This document shows, piece by piece, positions 1 to 6,456 of a stretch of DNA of 6,710 nucleotides. A model generated the notes under the pieces. It had not been told where the DNA came from, did no database searches, and saw nothing but the letters and a program-made list of their open reading frames with translations. The position numbers were made by a program, and so were the translations under genes. The DNA is taken from contig DNVL01000215.1 in NCBI GenBank assembly GCA_003507515.1, positions 4,847 through 11,556 of the forward strand, in the 5' to 3' direction. The first letter of the stretch is position 1. Each line of letters starts with the position of its first letter. Origin of the DNA: Legionella sp. Lineage in GTDB: Bacteria > Pseudomonadota > Gammaproteobacteria > Legionellales > Legionellaceae.

Positions 1-354
1 GGCGGATCTATCGTAACAATGAGTTATTATGGCGCAGAGAAAGTTGTACAAAATTATAATATGATGGGGCCTGTAAAAGCAGCTCTGGAGGCATCAGTCC
101 GCTATCTAGCAATGGAGCTTGGTAGTAAAAATATAAGAGTCAATGCTCTATCTCCCGGGCCTGTGAAAACTCGTGCTGCTTCGGGCTTAGTGGGGTTTGA
201 TGCACTCATTAAAAAAGCGACGCATGAAGCCCCCCTTAATCAGGTAGTGACTATAGAAGACATTGGTGAAGCTGCTTCTTTTCTCATTTCCAAGGCAAAC
301 GCTATTACTGGTCAGATTATCTACGTAGATGGGGGCTATAGCATAAAAGACTAG
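1..354 (+). CDS. fabI: Enoyl-[acyl-carrier-protein] reductase (NADH), C-terminal part
   Basis: This is the 3' portion (117 codons plus TAG) of a short-chain dehydrogenase-type enoyl-ACP reductase, which reduces trans-2-enoyl-ACP with NADH in the last step of each fatty acid elongation cycle in the cytoplasm. The gene starts outside the window; the open frame runs from base 1, and the ATG at 19 is internal (Met of VTMSYYGAEK). The residues matching E. coli FabI Tyr146, Tyr156 and Lys163 are all present in SYYGAEKVVQNY...GPVK, as visible residues 9, 19 and 26. Further FabI landmarks follow: ALEASVRYLA, the NALSPGPVKT loop with AASG, the VTIEDIG motif, and the closing ITGQ..YVDGGYSI. About 137 residues are missing if the length matches E. 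coli. The tail after GGYSI is short (two residues), shorter than in E. coli. The Y-x6-K spacing and the flanking motifs separate it from FabL and FabV. Nothing indicates decay. The next gene starts 92 bases downstream, so cotranscription is possible but not shown. Confidence 0.93.
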   Translation, partial: GGSIVTMSYYGAEKVVQNYNMMGPVKAALEASVRYLAMELGSKNIRVNALSPGPVKTRAASGLVGFDALIKKATHEAPLNQVVTIEDIGEAASFLISKANAITGQIIYVDGGYSIKD

Positions 355-431
355 CTGAGAAGTTGCTCAAAATCATGTGCGGGAAGCGGTACATAAAAAC
401 GACTACTCGTTCTGGTAAAAACCTATTGATC

Positions 432-443
432 AAGGACATGAGG
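432..443 (+). promoter_or_regulatory. Shine-Dalgarno region that decides the ATPase start
   Basis: AAGGA at 432-436 lies 10 bases before the ATG at 447, and a second purine stretch, GAGGA, starts at 440. The ATG at 438 has AAGGA only one base upstream, which is too close. The TTG at 363 has no good Shine-Dalgarno and would add a basic tail unlike the family. The ATG at 447 is therefore preferred. Confidence 0.5.
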
Positions 444-446
444 ATC

Positions 447-3179
447 ATGGCAAAACAACAAAACAATATTTCACAACCCTCTTGGCATGAGCGATCCACA
501 GAAACAATTCTTACGGCATTCAATACCACAGAATTTGGCCTAAACGAGGAAGAGTATCAAAACAGATTGAAGGATTATGGCCTTAATCGATTACCCGAGC
601 CTAAAAGAAAAAGTGCTTTTTTTCGTTTCTTACTCCAGTTTCACAGCATCCTTATCTATGTGTTATTGGGTGCTGCCCTGGTGACGTCTTTTTTGCAACA
701 TTGGGTAGATACTATCGTCATTATAGCCGTTGTTGTCATCAATGCCTTGATAGGCTTTATCCAGGAAGGGAAAGCGGAAAAGGCACTGGATGCGATTCGA
801 GAAATGCTATCTCCTACTGCTACCGTATTACGGGATGGAAAACGATGCCGTATCGTGAGAGAAGGGCTTGTGCCAGGCGATATTGTTTTATTAGAGGCAG
901 GAGACATGGTTCCTGCTGATTTACGCTTGATAAAATCTCATGGCTTGTCCATCCAGGAGGCCATCCTAACCGGCGAATCCATTCCTGTTGAAAAACACAC
1001 TCATCCTGTCCCGGGTGATGTGCCATTAGGTGACCAAACCTGCATGGCCTTTAGCGGAACCCTGGTAACCAATGGTCAGGGCAAAGGCGTTGTGGTAGCC
1101 ACAGGCCCCTCCACCCAGATTGGCCATATTAGCGGGCTATTGTCAAAAGTAGAGTCATTAACCACGCCCTTAGTCATCCAAATGGGGTTGTTTGCGAAAT
1201 GGCTTACTTTATTTATTTTATTGATTGCCACACTGCTGCTTGCGTATGGTTATTTTGTTCAACATCACCCATTTGGTGAATTGTTTATGGTTGTGGTTGC
1301 TTTATCGGTTGCGGCCATCCCGGCAGGCCTTCCTGCAGTGCTTTCAATTACCTTAGCCATTGGAGTACAAGCTATGGCGCGACGACACACGATTGTGCGT
1401 CGTCTTCCCGCGATTGAAACATTAGGCTCAGTCTCCGTTATCTGTACCGATAAAACCGGCACCCTGACTCTTAACGAGATGACAGTCTCCTCTGTTTTAA
1501 CCAGTAATAACGTGTTTACATTGGATGGTGTCGGCTATGAACCTCAAGGAGCGATGACTTTAAATGATCAAATAATTAACAGCAATGAGCAGCCTTTGCT
1601 TAAAAAGCTTGCCCGTGCCGCAATGCTTTGTAATGATGCCGCACTTCATGAACAGGAAGGAAACTGGACTGTGGAAGGCGATCCCATGGAAGGCGCCTTA
1701 CTCGCATTTGCGGGTAAAACAGGACTTGTTCTACAAGAAGAAAATGCATCCTGGGTACGTACCGATGTGATTCCTTTCGATGCAAGACATCGCTTCATGG
1801 CCACCCTGCATCATGACCATTTGAACCATGCGTTTATCTTTGTTAAAGGAGCCCCTGAGCAAATGTTGACGATGTGCCAAAATCAACAAGCTAATCGGGG
1901 TGACGTACAGCCATTAAATGAGGCTTACTGGAAAGAGCGGATGGAGCAGATAGCCGCAAAAGGGCAACGTGTATTGGCTTTTGCCGTTAAAAAAACAAAG
2001 CCAGAACATGCCGTTTTGGAATTTACCGATGTTGAGGATGGTTTGACTTTACTTGGGATGGTTGGAATGATTGACCCTCCCAGACCTGAGGCCATTGCTG
2101 CGGTGGCGCAATGCCATACAGCCGGTATTCAGGTCAAAATGATAACAGGGGATCATGCCAGTACGGCGATGGCCATAGGCCGGCAAATAGGACTTGAAAA
2201 TTTGGATAGCGTATTAACAGGTATTGATTTGGATAAGATGGATGATGCGACACTCAGATACGCTGTATTGGAGACGGACATTTTTGCCCGCACAAGCCCC
2301 GAGCATAAACTAAGGCTTGTGATGGCATTACAATCGCATCGCATGGCCGTGGCTATGACCGGTGATGGCGTCAACGACGCTCCCGCATTAAAACGCGCGG
2401 ATGCAGGAATTGCCATGGGAGGGAAGGGCAGTGAAGTGGCCAAAGAAGCAGCGGAATTTGTACTAGTAGATGATAATTTTGCTTCCATTGTCGCGGCTGT
2501 TCGTGAAGGTCGTACTGTGTATGATAACCTTAAAAAGGTCATCAGCTGGACTTTACCTACTAATGCGGGCGAGGCAATGACCATTATTTTAGCGTTACTT
2601 TTTGGACTCAGTTTACCCGTTACACCGATTCAAATTTTATGGATTAACTTAATTACCGCAGTCACTTTGGGGATTGCCCTGGCTTTCGAACCGACGGAAG
2701 AAGGCACCATGCATCGTCCACCACGTCCTCGAAGTGAACCTCTGCTGACCGGCAGTTTAGTATGGCATATTATTCTGGTTTCGATTCTATTTATCTGTGG
2801 TGTTTTTGGGCTCTATTTTTATGCGCTTGATCGTGGTTATTCCCTTGAGCTGGCACGCACCATTGCATTGAACACACTGGTTGTACTTGAAATTTTTCAT
2901 CTGTTTTATATTCGCAATATTTACAGCACATCCCTTACTTGGAAAGCGGTTCAAGGGACAACAGTCGTTTGGATGGCAGTTATCGTCATTACGATTGCAC
3001 AGTTTGCAATCACTTATTTCCCCCCATTGCAAACCATATTTGCTACTGAAAGCATCCCCTTTTGGGATGGAGTACTCATCGTTGTAACTGGTGCGATATT
3101 TTTCGCCGTGATTGAAATTGAAAAACAACTTCGCTTAAGGATAAGTGCTGAGAAGTGTAATTTAAGTTTTGTAAACTGA
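447..3179 (+). CDS. P2-type cation-transporting P-type ATPase (ion uncertain)
   Basis: This is a complete inner-membrane ATP-driven cation pump of 910 residues counted from the ATG at 447, the usual length for P2 pumps. In order it has: an N-terminal cation-ATPase domain (SWHERST..., about residues 11-55); M1 and M2 (about 59-106); an actuator domain with the dephosphorylation loop TGES at 175-178; M3 and M4 (about 251-304) with PAGLP at 292-296; the phosphorylation motif DKTGTLT with Asp335; a nucleotide-binding domain with KGAPE at 467-471; DPPRPEA; MITGDH; the hinge TGDGVNDAP at 638-646; and M5-M10 (about 698-889). All catalytic residues are intact, so it should be active. By alignment with SERCA, Asn768, Glu771, Asn796, Thr799 and Glu908 have counterparts (Asn706, Glu709, Asn734, Thr737, Glu815), but Glu309 and Asp800 are both Ala (293 and 738). 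A plain Ca2+ pump is therefore doubtful. A monovalent cation or proton is possible, as is an undetermined ion. The cytoplasmic C-terminal tail is short and basic. The 92-base gap after fabI shows no convincing promoter or terminator. Family assignment is firm; substrate is not. Confidence 0.95.
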   Translation: MAKQQNNISQPSWHERSTETILTAFNTTEFGLNEEEYQNRLKDYGLNRLPEPKRKSAFFRFLLQFHSILIYVLLGAALVTSFLQHWVDTIVIIAVVVINALIGFIQEGKAEKALDAIREMLSPTATVLRDGKRCRIVREGLVPGDIVLLEAGDMVPADLRLIKSHGLSIQEAILTGESIPVEKHTHPVPGDVPLGDQTCMAFSGTLVTNGQGKGVVVATGPSTQIGHISGLLSKVESLTTPLVIQMGLFAKWLTLFILLIATLLLAYGYFVQHHPFGELFMVVVALSVAAIPAGLPAVLSITLAIGVQAMARRHTIVRRLPAIETLGSVSVICTDKTGTLTLNEMTVSSVLTSNNVFTLDGVGYEPQGAMTLNDQIINSNEQPLLKKLARAAMLCNDAALHEQEGNWTVEGDPMEGALLAFAGKTGLVLQEENASWVRTDVIPFDARHRFMATLHHDHLNHAFIFVKGAPEQMLTMCQNQQANRGDVQPLNEAYWKERMEQIAAKGQRVLAFAVKKTKPEHAVLEFTDVEDGLTLLGMVGMIDPPRPEAIAAVAQCHTAGIQVKMITGDHASTAMAIGRQIGLENLDSVLTGIDLDKMDDATLRYAVLETDIFARTSPEHKLRLVMALQSHRMAVAMTGDGVNDAPALKRADAGIAMGGKGSEVAKEAAEFVLVDDNFASIVAAVREGRTVYDNLKKVISWTLPTNAGEAMTIILALLFGLSLPVTPIQILWINLITAVTLGIALAFEPTEEGTMHRPPRPRSEPLLTGSLVWHIILVSILFICGVFGLYFYALDRGYSLELARTIALNTLVVLEIFHLFYIRNIYSTSLTWKAVQGTTVVWMAVIVITIAQFAITYFPPLQTIFATESIPFWDGVLIVVTGAIFFAVIEIEKQLRLRISAEKCNLSFVN

Positions 3180-3230
3180 TATTTTAATCTATTCGATAAG
3201 GACATGAATTTTTCTGTAAAGGAAATGAAT

Positions 3231-3344
3231 ATGCCTGGAGTTGTAATAATACCAGTGGCTTTTTGTCTATTTTATCCCTCTACCATGCTCTGGCTCGATC
3301 ATCCTTTTAACGCATTGCTGGCGCAGATTAGCATGTTATTATGA
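3231..3344 (+). CDS. Possible small hydrophobic protein, 37 aa
   Basis: This short open frame has an AAAGGA at 3218-3223, seven bases before the ATG at 3231. The product begins MPGVVIIPVAFCLFYP and ends LLAQISMLL. Its first half is hydrophobic enough for one short membrane segment, followed by an amphipathic stretch. In-frame ATGs at 3204 and 3225 have Shine-Dalgarno-like bases only one base away and are less likely starts. Its TGA overlaps the ATG of the next small frame in the form ATGA. I recognise no family. It lies 51 bases after the ATPase stop and could be a genuine small membrane protein, a leader-like frame, or chance. Confidence 0.25.
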   Translation: MPGVVIIPVAFCLFYPSTMLWLDHPFNALLAQISMLL

Positions 3345-3421
3345 ATCTTGGTGCGGTTAGTGTACTAAATTTTAAACCCATACATCAGCAGGCGATTGAA
3401 TCGTGGCAATTAAAAGTATAG
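3341..3421 (+). CDS. Possible 26-aa reading frame or gene remnant
   Basis: This frame starts at an ATG that overlaps the stop of the preceding small frame by four bases (ATGA) and ends at a TAG whose last base begins the GGAG Shine-Dalgarno of the metallo-hydrolase gene. The product begins MNLGAVSVLNFKPIHQQAIE and ends SWQLKV. I recognise no family. The chain of overlap, stop and ribosome binding site would allow translational coupling into the hydrolase gene, but a length of 26 codons is easily reached by chance. Confidence 0.17.
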   Translation: MNLGAVSVLNFKPIHQQAIESWQLKV

Positions 3422-3424
3422 GAG
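3421..3424 (+). promoter_or_regulatory. Ribosome binding site of the metallo-hydrolase gene
   Basis: GGAG lies eight bases before the ATG at 3433. This favours that ATG over the in-frame TTG at 3430, which directly precedes it. Confidence 0.6.
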
Positions 3425-3432
3425 TGTAATTG

Positions 3433-4188
3433 ATGAAACTATTATTTCTGGGAGTCTCATCCGCTTTGGTCGTCGGTGAGAAGAAATTCCAATCGAATAT
3501 GCTCATTGAGAGCATGTCCGGTCGTAAAATGTTGATTGATTGTGGCACGGATGTTCGACATTCACTCTATGAACAAGGCATCCATCATGGTGACATCGAT
3601 GCTGTGTATGTGAGTCATTTGCATGCTGATCACGTTGGAGGGCTTGAGTGGTTGGGTTTTTCTAAGTTTTTTATTGATAAGAAAAGACCTGAACTTTATA
3701 TCAGTCCAGATCAACAAGATAAACTGTGGAGCAATGTTTTATCAGGGGGGATGTCATCGCTTGAAAATGTGGACGTGAATTTGTCCACCTATTTTGATGT
3801 GCGGCCTATTGATGATCTATCGTTCATGTGGGAAAAATGTAGGTTTCAATTAATAGCCGTTTATCACAGCATTCATCATCACGAACGCCTACCCTGTTAC
3901 GGGCTGCTGATTTCCGGTCAGTTTAAAAAAATTTTTATATCAACAGACACACGGTTTTGCCCTGAATTACTCATGCCAATTTACAATGCAGCTGATGTTA
4001 TTTTTCATGATTGCGAAACCGCAGAAAGGGTCAGTGGGCAACATGCTCAATACACGGATTTAAAAACGCTTGATGTGACGATAAAAAACAAAATGTGGTT
4101 ATATGACTACAATGATGACACGTTACCGGATGCAGTATCTGATGGCTTTAAAGGATTTGTTGTGCAAGGACAATCCTTTGAGTTTTAA
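3433..4188 (+). CDS. Metallo-beta-lactamase-fold hydrolase, RNase Z-like branch
   Basis: This is a complete cytoplasmic protein of 251 residues with no signal peptide. It has the first strand pattern KLLFLGVSSAL, an early IDCG turn (35-38), and the metal motif HLHADH at 62-67 (His62, His64, Asp66, His67) followed by VGGLEWLG. The next metal ligand is His145 in VYHS, and the bridging Asp is Asp172 in STDTR. HDCETAE at 192-198 and His204 match the region of E. coli RNase Z around His248. The final strand reads KMWLYDYND, where RNase Z and similar proteins carry the last zinc ligand His (E. coli His270); here it is Asp225. The family covers phosphodiesterases acting on RNA or nucleotides and other hydrolases. 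No tRNA-binding exosite arm is evident, so a true tRNA 3' processing RNase Z is unlikely. The substrate is unknown. The gene converges on an adenylate cyclase-type gene, with 39 bases between the two stops, so a cyclic-nucleotide substrate is conceivable but unproven. Confidence 0.85.
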   Translation: MKLLFLGVSSALVVGEKKFQSNMLIESMSGRKMLIDCGTDVRHSLYEQGIHHGDIDAVYVSHLHADHVGGLEWLGFSKFFIDKKRPELYISPDQQDKLWSNVLSGGMSSLENVDVNLSTYFDVRPIDDLSFMWEKCRFQLIAVYHSIHHHERLPCYGLLISGQFKKIFISTDTRFCPELLMPIYNAADVIFHDCETAERVSGQHAQYTDLKTLDVTIKNKMWLYDYNDDTLPDAVSDGFKGFVVQGQSFEF

Positions 4189-4212
4189 GGCTTCGGGATT
4201 GCAACCATAAAA

Positions 4213-4226
4213 GAGTGTGCACGCTC
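4213..4226. terminator. Small palindrome between convergent genes, possible weak terminator
   Basis: The 14-base sequence GAGTGTGCACGCTC can form a five-pair stem (one T-G wobble) with a TGCA loop. An A-rich stretch precedes it and CCTTATTT follows. It sits in the 39-base gap between the two convergent stop codons, where a bidirectional terminator is expected. The stem is short and the T-run is poor on both strands, so function is uncertain. Confidence 0.3.
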
Positions 4227-4227
4227 C

Positions 4228-6456
4228 TTATTTGTGTAGGTGTTCATACGATCCATCCCAATCAGGGGGAGGAGGGGTTTGCTCAAAACAAGCAATGCGT
4301 TCAAGGAACAATTGATAAACTGTCGTATCTGGATGCTGGTCTGCTAACGCCTTAAATAGCTTGTGTGACAGTGACCACTCGGTCCTAAAATACGCAGAAA
4401 GAGCCTGCTGATGCGCCTCAATTTCTTGCAACAAGGCAGGGGATGCGTCTTCCACCCGGCAGACCACTTCGTAGATATCGACTGCCTCGTGTTTTCCTTG
4501 GACCGTCACTCTATCTAACAAACGAAACACAAATTTGGTTTGGCCTGCGCGCGTGGCACTGCCAACAATCAGGTTAACGCCATAATATTTTGTAGCGCTT
4601 TCCAGGCGCGCGCCTAAATTGACTGGATCGCCCAGAACGGTATAGGAACGACGAAACTCAGATCCCATATCCCCAACATTCATGAGTCCCGTGTTAATGC
4701 CAATGCCAATGTTCACCTCTGGAAGCTTTTGCGCACGAAAACTTGTTTTTAATGCTTCAGATTGAGCTAGCATATCAAGGGCTGCATCAATTGCAGCCTC
4801 ACGATGCAGCATATTTTTGATTGGGGCGCCCCAAAAGGCCATGATCATATCACCGACGTATTTATCGATGGTTCCTCTGTGTTCAAATATAATCCGTGTC
4901 ATGGGTGTAAGGTATCGATTTAATAATTTTTTAACGCGACTGGCATCGAGGCTCTCTGATATGGTCGTAAAATGACGAATATCAGCAAACAGAACCGTCA
5001 ATTCGGCAGATTCACCTTCAAGACTGTATCTATCCGGGTTTTCTAGCAATAACTTCACATAATCAGGAGGAACATATTGATTGAAGACCTCCCGTAACAA
5101 TTTCTTTTTCCTGCTTTCAAATAAGAAGCCACAGGTCATATTTGTTAATACCAGCATAATGGTCATAATGAAAGGGGCTGAAAATGAAAAGATGATGCCT
5201 CCTACTAACCACAGCAATATATTGCCTATAATCAGTAATAGTAATACGACTAATGCGAGTGAAATCGATAAGAGAGGACTTAATAGTGGTAATAACAAGG
5301 TGAGCGTAATCCCCACGATCAAAATCAATCCAACTGTTATTACCGGGCTCCAAAAAGGAAATTGAGGAAAGTGATTCTCCAGAATACCACTTAAAACGGT
5401 GGCATGAATTTCAACATTTGGCATGGCCTTATCAACGGATGTGTTGCTAAAACCTGCAAGTCCTGCCCCTGTCGCACCAAGAAAAACAACCGCGTCCTTT
5501 AATTCTCCCGGCTTTAGTTTGTTTTTTAATACATCAGTTGCTGAGTAGTACTTAAAGGTATGCGATCTCCCGTAAAATGGAATCCATACTTGACCGCTTT
5601 TATTGGTTGGAATTTGTCGCTCACCGAGTTGAATGGATTTAATATATTGGACGTCACCTATTTTTACCGTATTGAGTTTAATGTCGTGTTTTGGTAAGAG
5701 AACGGCTGCAACTGCCAACGGCAATGATGGGTACACTTTCTCTTGATAACGTCCCACTAAAGGTGCTTGTCGAACCATACCATCGTCATCCGTCGGTATT
5801 GAGGCAAACCCATTGTGTGCTGAAATTTTCTGTAATGCGGGGAAATTTGCGATATAACCCGGCATGCTCAGAATGGTTGTTTTATTTAAATCATGCGGAT
5901 TGAGTATGGCAACAGGATTTGACAATTGCTTCTGTAAATGAGGTGTTGGATAGATCAAAAAAGACAATACGATGTCATTTTTATTGATGACTTGCTGAAT
6001 TAACCTGAGATTACCATCCAATTTCGGTTCTATTTTTTCAAGTTCTTTGAGAAACAATGGATTATCCATGTTCATTGCAATCCATTTATTTTTAACAATA
6101 GCAGCGCAGTTTTTTTCTGCTTGATGAAAGACTAAATCAGAAGCAATGACTGAAACGCCTTGCTCATGTAGTTTAGCCATTAGAGTTGCAATTTTGTCAT
6201 ACGGCCATGGCCATCCTCCGTGCCCCTCCTGTTCAATGCTTTTATCGTCTATCGCGACGACAACAATTGAATGCGGTGGAGAACGGGATCCTTTCATCCA
6301 TGACAGCATTTTAATATCGTAAGCCAAATAATCCATTCGGCTAAAATAATGATGAAGGTTTCTTCCCAGGAAACCCTGTTCATTGACCGTCCTTAAAGCC
6401 AAAATAACCCAAAATAAGGATAATAAAAATGGCGTGATTTTTTTTAGCTTCATCAT
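4228..6456 (-). CDS. CHASE2-domain class III adenylate cyclase (membrane receptor type)
   Basis: This is a complete 742-residue transmembrane signalling enzyme predicted to make cAMP from ATP. An N-terminal membrane helix (about 8-22) is followed by a periplasmic CHASE2 sensor (about 40-360) with SIVVVAIDDKSI and GWPWPY, close to the family's WPWPR. Three membrane helices lie at about 372-392, 395-416 and 419-440. A short linker with FNQYVPP and LEGESAELTVLF leads into the cyclase domain (about 485-660). Metal-binding Asp492 (FADIRHF) and Asp536 (KYVGD) are present. The base-recognition pair is Lys532 and Thr606 (SYTVLGDPVNLGAR), the class IIIb pattern. Transition-state residues Asn613 and Arg617 are also present. 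The Lys/Thr pair argues for ATP over GTP. The C-terminal region (about 675-742) is helical and ends with PPPPDWDG, a common ending in CHASE2 cyclases. The first of two tandem ATGs touches the stop of the upstream remnant (TAAATGATG), and no strong Shine-Dalgarno is visible (only AAAAAGAAA), suggesting translational coupling. The ligand sensed by CHASE2 is unknown. Confidence 0.92.
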   Translation of the reverse strand: MMKLKKITPFLLSLFWVILALRTVNEQGFLGRNLHHYFSRMDYLAYDIKMLSWMKGSRSPPHSIVVVAIDDKSIEQEGHGGWPWPYDKIATLMAKLHEQGVSVIASDLVFHQAEKNCAAIVKNKWIAMNMDNPLFLKELEKIEPKLDGNLRLIQQVINKNDIVLSFLIYPTPHLQKQLSNPVAILNPHDLNKTTILSMPGYIANFPALQKISAHNGFASIPTDDDGMVRQAPLVGRYQEKVYPSLPLAVAAVLLPKHDIKLNTVKIGDVQYIKSIQLGERQIPTNKSGQVWIPFYGRSHTFKYYSATDVLKNKLKPGELKDAVVFLGATGAGLAGFSNTSVDKAMPNVEIHATVLSGILENHFPQFPFWSPVITVGLILIVGITLTLLLPLLSPLLSISLALVVLLLLIIGNILLWLVGGIIFSFSAPFIMTIMLVLTNMTCGFLFESRKKKLLREVFNQYVPPDYVKLLLENPDRYSLEGESAELTVLFADIRHFTTISESLDASRVKKLLNRYLTPMTRIIFEHRGTIDKYVGDMIMAFWGAPIKNMLHREAAIDAALDMLAQSEALKTSFRAQKLPEVNIGIGINTGLMNVGDMGSEFRRSYTVLGDPVNLGARLESATKYYGVNLIVGSATRAGQTKFVFRLLDRVTVQGKHEAVDIYEVVCRVEDASPALLQEIEAHQQALSAYFRTEWSLSHKLFKALADQHPDTTVYQLFLERIACFEQTPPPPDWDGSYEHLHK

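Noticed and set aside
363..446. N-terminal extension of the ATPase from a TTG at 363
   Set aside because: The added 28 residues are basic and unlike P2 pump starts, the TTG has no Shine-Dalgarno, and the ATG at 447 has a well-placed one.
355..446. A separate promoter for the ATPase (TTGCTC at 363, TACATA at 390)
   Set aside because: The spacing between the boxes is 21 bases and the -10 match is poor, so I cannot support it.
2153..2584. A 143-codon open frame on the - strand inside the ATPase gene
   Set aside because: It lies fully antisense to the conserved hinge and M5 region of the ATPase, its Ser/Ala/Thr-rich product has no recognisable domain, and it is explained as a shadow of the real gene.
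3198..3207. Ten-base sequence AAGGACATGA, also found at 432-441
   Set aside because: It consists of a Shine-Dalgarno-like stretch next to an ATG in both places; two copies with no further flanking similarity are best explained by chance.
5081..5365. A 94-codon + strand frame inside the cyclase gene
   Set aside because: It is antisense to the three membrane helices of the cyclase; the Asn/Ile/Thr-rich product is what the complement of hydrophobic codons gives.
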